Below are positions 53,120 through 62,668 of a stretch of DNA of 64,000 bases, one piece after another. The stretch covers positions 62,001 to 126,000 of the forward strand of contig CAYNVQ010000006.1 in assembly GCA_964400735.1 (NCBI GenBank). Direction: 5' to 3'. Within the stretch, counting starts at the first letter, position 1. The number at the start of each line of letters is the position of its first letter. A program made the translations under genes and the position numbers. The notes under the pieces were generated by a model. It was not told the origin of the DNA and made no database searches. It saw only the letters and a program-made list of their open reading frames with translations. This DNA comes from CAYNVQ01 sp964400735. Its GTDB lineage: Bacteria; Acidobacteriota; Aminicenantia; Aminicenantales; Aminicenantaceae.

Positions 53120-54283
53120 ATGGAACCCCGAGACACAGTTCAAAGGACGCAAACCCGGCGAAACGATATCGATTGGCTGAGAGTCCTGGCCATGCTATCG
53201 GTCTTTCTGTTTCACTGCGCCCGCTATTTCGATTTTGAGGATTGGCATGTCAAAAACCCACAGACGAGTTTCGGGTTCACGGTCTTCGTCGGTATCCTGG
53301 TCCAGTGGATCATGCCTATATTTTTTGTTCTCTCCGGAGAGAGCACCTGGTTTGCCCTGAGGTTCCGGAGTGCGGGCCAATACGCCGGCGAAAGGTTCAA
53401 GCGGTTGTTAATTCCCTTGATTTTCGGGATATTTATCCTGATTCCTCCACAGGTCTACATCGAACGTCTCACTCACGGGCGTTTCCAAGGTTCCTTTTTT
53501 CGCTTCTACCCCCATTATTTTGACGGATTTTACGGATTCGGCGGAAACTTCGCCTGGATGGGACTCCATCTGTGGTTTTTGCTGGCGCTTTTTCTGTTCT
53601 CCTTGATAGCGCTTCCCCTGTTGCTCTATTTCGGAGGGGAGGGCAGAAAAGTCCTGATCCGTAAGACGGCCGGTTTTTTTGAAAAGCAGGGATCGATTCT
53701 TGTGCTGGTTTTGCCTCTGACTCTCATGGAGTTCGTTTTCCATCCTTCGGGACTCGGCCGGAGAAGTCTGGGAGGTTGGAATATATTTGTTTACCTGTTG
53801 TTTTTTCTGTATGGATTCCTTCTCGGCTCCGACGAAAGATACAGAGGTGTGGTGGAAAAAAATCGGGTGTCCTTTCTGGCCCTTGCTGTTTTGACCACTC
53901 TTGTCGGATTCTCTCTCCGTCGGTCAGGGATATCCCCTCCCTTCGGGAGTCTCGGCTATCTGGGGATTTCCTTGCTCCGCACCCTCAACTCCTGGGTCTG
54001 GGTGCTCGCTCTTCTGGGCCTTGGGAGCCGGTATCTCACCTTTCGGAACCGCTTGCTAAAGTATGCAGGCGAAGCCGTTCTCCCCTTTTATGTTTTGCAT
54101 CAGAGTGTTATCGTGGCGGCCGGTTTTTTCTTCCTGGATTGGAATGTGGATATATTCCTTAAGTACCTAGTGCTTGCCTTGGTATCTTTTTTTGTCATCA
54201 TGCTGATTTATGAGCTCATCGTTCGGAGATGGGGTCTTTTGCGTTTCCTATTCGGGATGAAAGCCCAAAAGACTATCATCTAA
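53120..54283 (+). CDS. Acyltransferase-3 family membrane protein
   Basis: A 387-residue polytopic inner-membrane protein with about ten hydrophobic helices. The N-terminus WLRVLAMLSVFLFHCARYFD carries the conserved R and catalytic-type H of acyltransferase family 3. RLLIPLIFGIFILIPPQVY and the C-terminal FYVLHQSVIV are also typical. Family members O-acylate glycans or succinylate glucans on the periplasmic side. The subgroup resembles OpgC-like proteins. The substrate is unknown. It precedes the LpxR-like gene, so lipid or glycan remodelling of the envelope is a reasonable theme. Confidence 0.88.
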   Translation: MEPRDTVQRTQTRRNDIDWLRVLAMLSVFLFHCARYFDFEDWHVKNPQTSFGFTVFVGILVQWIMPIFFVLSGESTWFALRFRSAGQYAGERFKRLLIPLIFGIFILIPPQVYIERLTHGRFQGSFFRFYPHYFDGFYGFGGNFAWMGLHLWFLLALFLFSLIALPLLLYFGGEGRKVLIRKTAGFFEKQGSILVLVLPLTLMEFVFHPSGLGRRSLGGWNIFVYLLFFLYGFLLGSDERYRGVVEKNRVSFLALAVLTTLVGFSLRRSGISPPFGSLGYLGISLLRTLNSWVWVLALLGLGSRYLTFRNRLLKYAGEAVLPFYVLHQSVIVAAGFFFLDWNVDIFLKYLVLALVSFFVIMLIYELIVRRWGLLRFLFGMKAQKTII

Positions 54284-54437
54284 AAATGGATCTAATGGAT
54301 TGAAACATTCTTATATCGAAAAGGAGGATGGGGCCGGATGATTTGGGTCCAGAAAAGGCCGCTATCCAATTCCGTGATTTTTTTTTATGCATTTTGGGTG
54401 TTGATTTTATGAGAGAAAAGGATTAAAAAAGAAGGAC

Positions 54438-55418
54438 ATGAGCCAGAAGGTATCGCTTCTGACGATTCTGGGAGGCTTCCTCCTCCTTTCGTTGTTCATT
54501 CAAACAGGCTGGGCAGAAAACAAGGGGGCCTTTGGATTCTTTCTGGAGAATGATGTTTTCGCTTTTACGGACAGATACTATACCAATGGCATGAAATTGT
54601 CCTGGACATCTCCGGATCGATTTTCCGGTATGTTCGACTCCTTGGCGCAACGCGCTTTTTCCCTCTCGATCGGACAGAATATTTACACACCCGCCGATAT
54701 CGAACAAGAAGACATCATAGAAGACGACCGGCCCTATGCAGGATTTACATATTTTTCCCTGGCCTTTCATCGGGAAAAAAACCAATCCCTTGATACTTTG
54801 GAATTCGTGCTGGGTATTGTGGGGCCCCATTCCTATGCCGAGCAGTTACAACGCTTCGTCCATCGCCTCCTCGAAGATGATGATCCAAAGGGCTGGGACA
54901 ACCAGCTCGGTGACGAAATTGTTTTTGCGGCTGTTTTTGACCGGAAATGGAAATTCCAGCTCGGGTTTGAGGACAAGAGTTTCGCGCCTGACATAATCGT
55001 GCATTTGGGAGGAAGTCTGGGGAATTTGATGACGGCGGCCGTGACCGGATTTCAGCTCCGAATAGGATGGAATCTTCCGAAAGATTTTGGTTCCTTTAAC
55101 ATTCGTCCCGGAGGGGAAGGCAGCACCTTTTTCAACGGAAGGTCCGCACCGCTCGCCAAACAAAAACGATTTGGTATTCACACCTACGTCTATGTGGCCG
55201 GCCATGCCGTATATCGGAATATTTTTCTGGACGGTAACACCTTCCGGAAGAGTCATCGGGTGGATAAACTTCCCTTTGTGGCAGATATCATCGCAGGAGT
55301 TGCGATGACCTTCAAACATTTTAAACTCAGTTATGCCTATGTTTACCGGACCAGGCAATTCAAAACTCAACTGGAACCCCATATTTTTGGGACGGTGAAT
55401 ATTTCTCTGATATATTGA
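54438..55418 (+). CDS. LpxR-like outer-membrane lipid A deacylase
   Basis: A 326-residue protein of the DUF2219/LpxR family. Signal peptide residues 1-26 (to GWAEN). The start of the mature barrel has the family hallmark ENDVFAFTDRYYTNGMKLSW, then DDRPYAGFTYFSLAFH. It ends in an aromatic-rich final strand, FGTVNISLIY, with a penultimate aromatic pattern suited to BAM insertion. LpxR removes the 3'-acyloxyacyl chain from lipid A in a Ca-dependent way; the N-terminal Asn and Asp side chains that bind calcium are present. It implies an LPS-bearing, diderm organism. Confidence 0.9.
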   Translation: MSQKVSLLTILGGFLLLSLFIQTGWAENKGAFGFFLENDVFAFTDRYYTNGMKLSWTSPDRFSGMFDSLAQRAFSLSIGQNIYTPADIEQEDIIEDDRPYAGFTYFSLAFHREKNQSLDTLEFVLGIVGPHSYAEQLQRFVHRLLEDDDPKGWDNQLGDEIVFAAVFDRKWKFQLGFEDKSFAPDIIVHLGGSLGNLMTAAVTGFQLRIGWNLPKDFGSFNIRPGGEGSTFFNGRSAPLAKQKRFGIHTYVYVAGHAVYRNIFLDGNTFRKSHRVDKLPFVADIIAGVAMTFKHFKLSYAYVYRTRQFKTQLEPHIFGTVNISLIY

Positions 55419-55519
55419 TATGCTAATCCTTTGGTTAGTTGCTTACGTCTTTTCGCTTCCTTTATTGCTGGCTTCATATATACATATTTATAGTGTCTAG
55501 CCCCGAATGAGGAGGTTTC

Positions 55520-56761
55520 ATGAAGAATGTTTCCGATTTTTTATCCGAACTTTTATCCTGTACATCCAAAGGTCTGACCCGCTCTGAAATCCGGGAGCTG
55601 CTCAAATTGACCCGACAGCCAGGAGTGATTTCATTTGCCGGAGGGCTTCCCTTTTCCGGCCTCTTTCCCATCGAGGAGGTGAAGGATATTGCCTGTGCCG
55701 TTCTGGATAGGGAAGGGGAAATTGCCCTCCAGTATGGCCCGACAGAGGGGGATGGCCGGCTGATCCAGTTTCTCGCCCAGTGGATGAGGGAGAAGGAGGG
55801 TGTTGATATCACCGAGGATAATATCCTGATCGTATCCGGTGCTCAGCAGGCTCTAGACCTGATCGGCAAGATTTTCATCGATCCGGGTGATCCTATCATT
55901 CTGGGATTGCCTTCCTACCTGGGAGGGATCCAGGCTTTCAATAGTTTCCGGGCCAACATGATCGGGGCCCCCCTAGACAAACAGGGAATGGATACGAAGG
56001 TCGTGGAGAACGTTTTAAAGGCCAACAAGACCAAGAACTGCCACGTGAAATTCATCTATGTGGTGCCGGATTTCCAGAATCCCTCGGGGGTGACTTTATC
56101 CCGTGATCGCCGCCAAAAACTCCTGGATCTGGCCGATGAGTACGAAACCATCTTGGTGGAAGACAGTCCGTACAGGGACTTGCGGTTTGGAGGAGAATCC
56201 ATACCTATGTTGAAAGCCATGGACAGGAACGGATTCGTCCTTTCCGTACACACCTTTTCTAAAATCTTATTTCCAGGGACAAGGTTGGGATGGATCGTAG
56301 CCGACAAGCCGATCATGGAAAAACTGATCATGGCTAAACAGCCCACCGATCTTTGCTCCCCTCCTCTTACCCAATCTATCGTCTATGAATTCTGCCGTAG
56401 GGGACGGCTCGATACCCACATTAAAAATATCGTCGAGGTTTACAAGAAAAAGCGTGATCTCATGATCAAAGCTCTGGAAGAAAATATGCCGCAGGGCTCG
56501 GGAGTCGACTGGACCTATCCTGAAGGAGGTCTCTTTCTTTGGGTGAAGCTGCCCGAGCACATGGATACGGCGGAATTGTTCCCTAAGGCCGTAGAAAAAA
56601 AAGTGGCCTATGTGGTCGGTTCGGCCTTTCATTTCGACCGGAGCGGAAAAAACACCATGCGGTTGAATTTCTCCTATCCCACAGAAGAACAGATCGAGGA
56701 AGGCATAAAGCGGCTGGCCGGCCTGATCAAGGAAGAGTTGAATCAATCTTCGTTGTTCTAG
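55520..56761 (+). CDS. PLP-dependent aminotransferase, LysN/MocR-like class I
   Basis: A 413-residue fold-type I aminotransferase. GVISFAGGLPFSGLFP is the typical substrate-lid start; QYGPTEGDGRLIQFLAQWM, the NPSGVTLS segment and the internal-aldimine lysine K248 in TFSKILFPGTRLGWIV follow, with the C-terminal MRLNFSYP arginine. There is no N-terminal GntR domain, so it is an enzyme and not a MocR regulator. Relatives act on 2-aminoadipate, kynurenine or branched and aromatic amino acids. GAGGAGG lies upstream of the ATG. Confidence 0.92.
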   Translation: MKNVSDFLSELLSCTSKGLTRSEIRELLKLTRQPGVISFAGGLPFSGLFPIEEVKDIACAVLDREGEIALQYGPTEGDGRLIQFLAQWMREKEGVDITEDNILIVSGAQQALDLIGKIFIDPGDPIILGLPSYLGGIQAFNSFRANMIGAPLDKQGMDTKVVENVLKANKTKNCHVKFIYVVPDFQNPSGVTLSRDRRQKLLDLADEYETILVEDSPYRDLRFGGESIPMLKAMDRNGFVLSVHTFSKILFPGTRLGWIVADKPIMEKLIMAKQPTDLCSPPLTQSIVYEFCRRGRLDTHIKNIVEVYKKKRDLMIKALEENMPQGSGVDWTYPEGGLFLWVKLPEHMDTAELFPKAVEKKVAYVVGSAFHFDRSGKNTMRLNFSYPTEEQIEEGIKRLAGLIKEELNQSSLF

Positions 56762-56926
56762 TGTCAGGAGATAACCAGACAAAGCGATTCCGTTCCTATT
56801 ATATGTTTAGAGGTTGTATTCATTTTCTAGAGGATTCCTCCCTTTTGTGTAGACACTGCGAAATCCACCATGTGAGATCGACAAATTCAGGTCAATATAA
56901 AGTCAATTTTATTGAAGGAGGTTAGG

Positions 56927-59578
56927 ATGATCTTCGTCAAGAAAAAAGTTCTATGGATTTTCTCGTTCGTCATCTGGATGGCGGCAAGTACGCTGGCAGG
57001 CCAGACCATTCCCGGCCCGGAGGAATTTTTCGGCCACCGTATGGGAGCCGAGAAGAAACTGGCCCGCTGGGACAGGATCGTCGAGTATATGCAAAGAATC
57101 GGAGCCGGTTCGGACCGTGTGGACGTCGAAGAGGTCGGAAAAAGTACCGACGGCCATCCTTTCCTTCTGGTCATCGTTTCTTCGCCGGAGAATCTTCGGA
57201 ACATCGAGCGCTACAGGGATATCAACCGTAGGTTGTTCGATCCCCGCACCATAGGGTCCGAAAAGGAAGCGAAAGAGCTGATCGGAGAAGCCAAGGTCTT
57301 TATTCTGGTCACCTGCAGCCTGCATGCCACAGAGGTCGGAGCCACACAGATGTCGGTGGAGATGGTTCACCGGATGGCTTCTGAAGATTCCGAAGAAATC
57401 CGCAACATTCTGGATAATGTCGTCTTCCTTTTGGTTCCCTGTGCTAATCCCGACGGGCAGATCATGGTGACGGACTGGTACAACCAGACTCTGGGAACGC
57501 CTTATGAAGGGTCTCCTCTTCCCTGGCTCTACCATCGCTATGTCGGTCACGACAACAACCGGGATGCCTATATGTTTACCCAGAAAGAAACCCGACTCAT
57601 CGGGAAAATCGTTTTCCATGATTGGCTCCCTCAAGTGTGGCTGGATGAGCATCAGATGGGGAGCTCCGGTGCGCGGATTTTTGTCATGCCCGCCGCTGAT
57701 CCCATCAATCCCAATGTCGATCCCTTGATCTACCGCCATACAGGGCTTTTGGGATTTGCCCAGGCGGCCGCTCTGGAGAAAGAAGGGAAAACCGGCATCA
57801 TTTACGGCCGGTCCTACACCTACTGGTGGGAGGGTGCCATGGGATGGGCGGGGTGGTGGCACAACATGCTGGGCATGCTGACCGAGCTGGCATCGGTCAG
57901 GATCGCTACCTCTGTGGAGCAGCAAAAAGCCGATCCCAGCCGTCCGCAGCCAGAAGAGTCCCAACAGAGATCGCGGGAGAGATACCGGAGATCGAGCGCC
58001 GGGCCTCTTCCTCCTCCGCGAGACATCCAGTTCCGTTCCCAGTATCCGCGGCCCTGGCTGGGTGGACGATGGACCCTGCGCGACATCGTGGACTATGAAT
58101 TGATCGCTACAATTGGCCTGCTCGAAGCCGGAGCCAATTTGCGGGAACAGCTTCTGGAGGGCCTCTACGTGGTCGGAAAAAGGCAAATCGATATGGGAAA
58201 GAAGGGGGATCCCTTTGCCATCGTCGTTCCCCAGGAGCAGGCCGACCGTCCGACAGTCATCAAGCTGCTCCAGACTCTAGCCTGTGGAGGGGTGGAGATT
58301 CACCAGGCCCGCCAGTCCTTCGAAGCAGACGGCGAGAATTATCCTTCAGGCACCTATGTGATCCTGATGGCCCAGCCCTTCCGTCCCTACGCTAAAGACA
58401 TGCTCGAGGCTCAGGAGTATCCCAAGATCTCGCCGGCTCCAGGCGTTCCTCCCAGTCCTCCCTACGATGCGGCCGGTTGGTCGCTCGGGATGCAGATGGG
58501 GGTGGAGACGGTTTTTGTAGAAGAGCCGTTCGAGGCCGATCTCATCGAGCTGGATGAAGTTAGACTTCCGGCCGGCCTGGTCTCCGGCCAGGGATCACAG
58601 TACATTCTGAGCCATGAGCCGAACAACAGCCTGGTGGCCGTCAACCGCCTGCTCCAGAAGGGCCACAAAATTTTCTGGCTGGAAAACGAGACCACGATAG
58701 AGGGAAAAAATTATTCCCCAGGAGCCATCGTCATCGAGGGAGGAAAAGGATTGGTCGAAACAGTCAAGGACCTGGCGGCTTCCCTAGGCATCGATGCCGT
58801 CGCCGCCGAGGTCGACACCTCCAGGTCCCTTCGCATCCGAATACCGCGCGCGGCCCTGTATCAGCCCTGGGGCGGAAATATGGACGAAGGCTGGACACGG
58901 TGGCTTCTGGAGCAGAATGAATTTCCTTTTCAAACCATCCACCCGGAGGACCTTCGGGAAGGTCATCCTTCCTCCAGCTTCGATGTTATCATCTTTCCCG
59001 ACATGAGAAAGGAGCAGATCATAAGAGGTTTGACCGGAGAAGATATTCCGCCGGAGTACCGGGGAGGCCTCGAAGAATCTGGGATCGAGGCGCTCCGGAT
59101 GTTCATTCGAGAAGGGGGGACTGTCATCACGCTGGGCCGGAGCTCTGAGCTGATGATGGACGAGTTGGCAGTCCCCTTCCGTAACAGCCTGCAAGACGTC
59201 GGCCGGGAAGAGTTTCTCTGCCCCGGCTCAATTCTGAGAGTTCTAGTGGACAACACCCACCCTCTCGCTTATGGGATGCCGAGGGTGGCCAATGCCTATT
59301 TCTCGAACTCCATGATCCTGGAACCCGTCCCTTCGTTTTCGACCATGCAGAGCTCCATAATCGTCAAGTACCCCACCGGAGACATTCTGCGGAGCGGTTG
59401 GCTTCATGGGGAGGCCTATCTGCATAACAGGGTAGGTATGGCCGAAGTGAAGCTGGGAAAAGGGCGCATGGTCCTCATCCCGATAAGGGTGCAGAACCGA
59501 GCCCAGCCTTACGGCACCTTCAAGCTGCTCTTCAATGCCATCCTCACCTCGGCCGCTTCTCCTGCTCAACAAAAATAA
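56927..59578 (+). CDS. Exported M14 zinc carboxypeptidase-like protein
   Basis: An 883-residue exported protein from ATG 56927, with GAAGGAGGT upstream; an in-frame TTG at 56912 is less likely. Signal peptide to about residue 25 (STLAGQT). The catalytic domain at about 40-340 has the M14 zinc motif H133-A-T-E136, followed by NPDGQ, NNRDAYMF and WLDEHQMGSSG. A C-terminal half of about 500 residues has a flavodoxin/GATase-like look (VIIFPDMRKEQI, GGTVITLGRSSELM). This layout matches large secreted M14 peptidases of Acidobacteriota and Bacteroidota. It likely trims peptides outside the cytoplasm. Confidence 0.9.
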   Translation: MIFVKKKVLWIFSFVIWMAASTLAGQTIPGPEEFFGHRMGAEKKLARWDRIVEYMQRIGAGSDRVDVEEVGKSTDGHPFLLVIVSSPENLRNIERYRDINRRLFDPRTIGSEKEAKELIGEAKVFILVTCSLHATEVGATQMSVEMVHRMASEDSEEIRNILDNVVFLLVPCANPDGQIMVTDWYNQTLGTPYEGSPLPWLYHRYVGHDNNRDAYMFTQKETRLIGKIVFHDWLPQVWLDEHQMGSSGARIFVMPAADPINPNVDPLIYRHTGLLGFAQAAALEKEGKTGIIYGRSYTYWWEGAMGWAGWWHNMLGMLTELASVRIATSVEQQKADPSRPQPEESQQRSRERYRRSSAGPLPPPRDIQFRSQYPRPWLGGRWTLRDIVDYELIATIGLLEAGANLREQLLEGLYVVGKRQIDMGKKGDPFAIVVPQEQADRPTVIKLLQTLACGGVEIHQARQSFEADGENYPSGTYVILMAQPFRPYAKDMLEAQEYPKISPAPGVPPSPPYDAAGWSLGMQMGVETVFVEEPFEADLIELDEVRLPAGLVSGQGSQYILSHEPNNSLVAVNRLLQKGHKIFWLENETTIEGKNYSPGAIVIEGGKGLVETVKDLAASLGIDAVAAEVDTSRSLRIRIPRAALYQPWGGNMDEGWTRWLLEQNEFPFQTIHPEDLREGHPSSSFDVIIFPDMRKEQIIRGLTGEDIPPEYRGGLEESGIEALRMFIREGGTVITLGRSSELMMDELAVPFRNSLQDVGREEFLCPGSILRVLVDNTHPLAYGMPRVANAYFSNSMILEPVPSFSTMQSSIIVKYPTGDILRSGWLHGEAYLHNRVGMAEVKLGKGRMVLIPIRVQNRAQPYGTFKLLFNAILTSAASPAQQK

Positions 59579-59604
59579 GATAGCTTTTTTGGATCGGGAT
59601 TTGA

Positions 59605-60618
59605 TTATTCGGGCAGTTTTGCCCTGTTTTTTACGCCTCTTATCGCTCCTTCGATCAGACGGTAGGCTGCCTGAAGGGAAATGCTCTCCTTGTCTCTTTC
59701 TCCGAAGGGAAGGGAGGCGATGCCGATGGCTCCGGCCTTTTTATGCTTGAACATCATCTCCAATGCCCCGGCCAGCTCCTGGCTCGTCGGGCCCTCAGCA
59801 ACGGTAAGGGGATGACCTTTCACTTCGCTTGGGTCCAGAACATCCATATCGATATGGACATAGATGATATCCGTGAGACAGCTCAGGCGTTCCATCTGAT
59901 GATTGATGTTATCCGAGAGGTTGCGGATATCGTCGACCGATAGAAACTCGCATTGGGACCGGTCCAGAAGCTCCTGCTCCAGGGGATCTACATCCCGCAA
60001 CCCGGCCATGACGATGTATTTTGTAGGCAGGGATGGATCCAGGCCCGCTTTCAGGCGAAGCCGGGTCAGACACATGCCCGCCGCAATGGCTACGGGCATT
60101 CCTCCCAGCATACCGCTGAGCGTCGTCTCGGGCGTGTTGAAATCGGCATGGGCATCGATCCAGACAAGTCCCACACGGAGGGGTTTCCTCCCGGCTAAAC
60201 CCGAGGATTGGAGATTTCTGGGGTCGGCCTCATCGCTTTCATCCGCCTTTAGATGCTGGAGTCCGGAAAGCATTCCCAACAAATCGGTACAGTTTTCGAG
60301 CAACCCGATGGTGAAGTATTGCCCTTCTCTGTTTTCCGCGATGAGTTTTCCTATGTGTTTGCTCTCCAGTGCATCCCGGTTCCATGCGCCGTATTCCTTT
60401 TCTTCTTCAGGAGATAATCTAGCGGTTGAAATCTTGGCGACCTCGCAGTCCATATTTGCCAGCCTGTCCAAAAGGCCTCCGCTCTCCATGACGGCCGGGC
60501 CTTCAGAGCTGTTTTTCACGATAAAGACTTTGATCTTTCCTTCCCCATAATTCTGGGAGAAAAGGTTCGATGCGAGCAATAATAGAGAAGCTGAAACCAG
60601 AACAACCAAACTTTTCAC
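59605..60618 (-). CDS. Exported arginase-fold protein with altered metal site
   Basis: A 337-residue protein with a Sec signal peptide (MKSLVVLVSASLLLLASNLFS), unusual for the ureohydrolase family. Conserved: VWIDAHADFNTPETT (metal ligands D, H, D) and YVHIDMDVLDP (D, D). The usual GGDHS motif with the first manganese histidine appears as LLENC, and the later active-site histidine of SGNLHG-type loops reads SGMLGG. Both changes are judged by eye. It may bind one metal, have another reaction, or be inactive. It is convergent with the M14 gene, 26 bp apart. Confidence 0.82.
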   Translation of the reverse strand: MKSLVVLVSASLLLLASNLFSQNYGEGKIKVFIVKNSSEGPAVMESGGLLDRLANMDCEVAKISTARLSPEEEKEYGAWNRDALESKHIGKLIAENREGQYFTIGLLENCTDLLGMLSGLQHLKADESDEADPRNLQSSGLAGRKPLRVGLVWIDAHADFNTPETTLSGMLGGMPVAIAAGMCLTRLRLKAGLDPSLPTKYIVMAGLRDVDPLEQELLDRSQCEFLSVDDIRNLSDNINHQMERLSCLTDIIYVHIDMDVLDPSEVKGHPLTVAEGPTSQELAGALEMMFKHKKAGAIGIASLPFGERDKESISLQAAYRLIEGAIRGVKNRAKLPE

Positions 60619-60761
60619 TTTTTTCTCCTTGCTTCAGAAATAAGACGTTGTGGCTTTTCCTGGAGCGTCAAAAACCATTCCCGTAATAAGGGATGTATCA
60701 CAGAGAAAAAAGAGTGTCAAATCTGTGTTTTTCGGCTTTGTTTATAGCTTTTTATTTATTC

Positions 60762-61163
60762 CTATTTCTGTTTTGTCGCTTCCCAGGCTCCGTTCATTCC
60801 AAAGTCCGGAATTTCCAGCGTGCCCTTCATGTACTCTCCCTCCACGTCCATTTTCAAGGTCAGAGTTATTTCCTGACCGCCCGGACCCATTCCCTTTACA
60901 GAAAAACTGAACGTTCCATCCTCCAGCTTGACTTCTTCGATGGGCGACTCGCTCAACGTTCCATATTGATCGGTAAGGTGTCCACCAAGTTTTCCTTCCT
61001 TCATCTCCAGGACCAGAGTGAATTCGTTAGGTTCTTCCATTCCTTCGAGAGTGGCCAATCCCACCCAGGTGCCGACCATGTCCGCCGGATTTTGTGCGGT
61101 TAGATTGACGGCTGCACATAATCCCAAAGCTAAAATAATGGCTGATCTCGATAGAATTTTCAT
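60762..61163 (-). CDS. Small secreted beta-rich protein
   Basis: A 133-residue protein with a clear Sec signal peptide (residues 1-23, to LTAQN) and GAGG upstream. The mature part starts MVGTWVGLATLEG and has alternating strands (FTLVLEMKEGKLGGHLTD, FSFSVKGMG, ITLTLKMDVEGEYMKGTLEI), like small lipocalin/avidin-like domains found in acidobacterial secreted proteins. No ligand or activity can be assigned. It ends with GAWEATKQK. Confidence 0.75.
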   Translation of the reverse strand: MKILSRSAIILALGLCAAVNLTAQNPADMVGTWVGLATLEGMEEPNEFTLVLEMKEGKLGGHLTDQYGTLSESPIEEVKLEDGTFSFSVKGMGPGGQEITLTLKMDVEGEYMKGTLEIPDFGMNGAWEATKQK

Positions 61164-61339
61164 GTTTTCCTCCTTTGGGCTGGAATAATCTTCCAGATCA
61201 GGGTAATCAATTCTTAAATACGAAAAAGGGGTCCTTAAAGTTTCGATGGGCAGGATATTTTGACAAGCTTTTTCGGCTGTGCTATAAACTTTTGCAGGCT
61301 GGGATTCTAGATGGCATTTTTCTTCTTCGAGCTAGAGCC

Positions 61340-62668
61340 ATGAAACTATCTGAAGCCAGAGAGCACGCACGGACCATATTCCAGGCAGGGGTGAAGGCGG
61401 TCGATCCTATCACAGCCGTGAAAAAGCATATCGTTTTAAAGGGCGGCCGGCTCATGATCGGAAATCGAACCTATGAGCTCTCTTCTATGGATGATATCTA
61501 TGTCCTCGGTGCCGGGAAAGCCGCGGCCGCCATGGCTGCGGCCGCAGAAGAGATTCTGGGGGGCCGGGTGAGTTCTGGCCTGGTCAACACTAAATACGGA
61601 CACGGACTTCCCCTGGGCAAGGTCCGGGTGAATGAAGCCGGACACCCCGTGCCCGATAAAGCCGGGTATCAGGGAGCCCGGCAGATCGTCAAGCTGCTCG
61701 AGAAGACAGGAGATAGAGACCTGGTCATTTTTTTGATCTCCGGGGGTGGATCTGCGCTTCTCCCTTATCCTGTCGAGGGAATTACCCTGGAAGATAAACA
61801 GGAGGTGACGCGGGTTCTTTTGGATGCAGGGGCCGCCATCCAAGAGATCAATGCCCTCCGCAAACACCTTTCAGTGGTTAAAGGAGGGAGATTGGCACGA
61901 TTGGCCTATCCATCCATGCTCGTTTCCCTCATTCTTTCCGACGTGATCGGCGATGACCTGGACAGTATTGCATCGGGCCCAACCGTTCCTGACCATACGA
62001 CATTCAGCGATTGCCTGAGGATCGTGGACAGATATGGGCTCAAACCGAAATTGCCCTCAGCGGTGATGGAGATCTTTAAGAAAGGAGCCAGAGGAGAAGT
62101 CGAGGAGACACCCAAGCCGGATGATCCGATCTTCGAGCGCACTCAGAATCTCATCATCGGAAGCAATATTCAGGCACTTCAGGCGGCAGAGGAAAAGGCG
62201 GCTGATTTAGGTTACAATACCCTCATCCTTTCCTCTTTCGTGGAAGGAGAGACCAAGGAGGTGGCCAAGGTCCATACCGCCATGGCTAAGGAAATCCTCA
62301 GCTCAGAAAACCCTATCGGCCGGCCGGCCTGTTTGATTTCCGGAGGGGAGACCACGGTCACCATCCACGGTAGGGGATTGGGAGGACGAAATATGGAGTT
62401 TGTCCTGGCCGCTGCGATCGAAATCGCAGGATTGAAGGATACGGTGGTGCTGAGCGGCGGGACAGATGGGACCGACGGTCCGACCGATGCAGCCGGGGCG
62501 GTGGCGGACGGGACGAGCATTTCAAGAGCCAGGGAGAAGGGAGTGGATCCAGGCCAGTATCTATCGGAAAACGATTCCTACCATTTTTTCGAAGTCCTGG
62601 ACGATTTGATCATCACCGGGCCGACGCGGACCAACGTCATGGATATAAGAATCGTTCTAGTGATCTGA
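61340..62668 (+). CDS. gckA: Glycerate 2-kinase, GckA/MOFRL type
   Basis: A 442-residue cytoplasmic kinase that phosphorylates D-glycerate to 2-phosphoglycerate with ATP. The start at 61340 (MKLSEAREHARTIFQAG) fits the family; the frame extends 55 codons upstream without similarity. Marks: VLGAGKAAAAMAAAAEE, the ATP-site GGGSALLPYP, LRKHLSVVKGGRLA, SGGETTVTIHGRGLGGRNMEF and the MOFRL C-terminal domain ending GPTRTNVMDIR. Its last 12 bp overlap the convergent sialidase-like gene. Confidence 0.92.
   Translation: MKLSEAREHARTIFQAGVKAVDPITAVKKHIVLKGGRLMIGNRTYELSSMDDIYVLGAGKAAAAMAAAAEEILGGRVSSGLVNTKYGHGLPLGKVRVNEAGHPVPDKAGYQGARQIVKLLEKTGDRDLVIFLISGGGSALLPYPVEGITLEDKQEVTRVLLDAGAAIQEINALRKHLSVVKGGRLARLAYPSMLVSLILSDVIGDDLDSIASGPTVPDHTTFSDCLRIVDRYGLKPKLPSAVMEIFKKGARGEVEETPKPDDPIFERTQNLIIGSNIQALQAAEEKAADLGYNTLILSSFVEGETKEVAKVHTAMAKEILSSENPIGRPACLISGGETTVTIHGRGLGGRNMEFVLAAAIEIAGLKDTVVLSGGTDGTDGPTDAAGAVADGTSISRAREKGVDPGQYLSENDSYHFFEVLDDLIITGPTRTNVMDIRIVLVI

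Noticed and set aside
56951..58186. A 411-codon minus-strand frame inside the M14 peptidase gene
   Set aside because: No start signal or family motif; the plus strand encodes an intact M14 domain.
60693..61103. A 136-codon plus-strand frame opposite the small secreted protein
   Set aside because: The minus strand has a signal peptide, ribosome site and beta-rich pattern; the plus frame has none of these.
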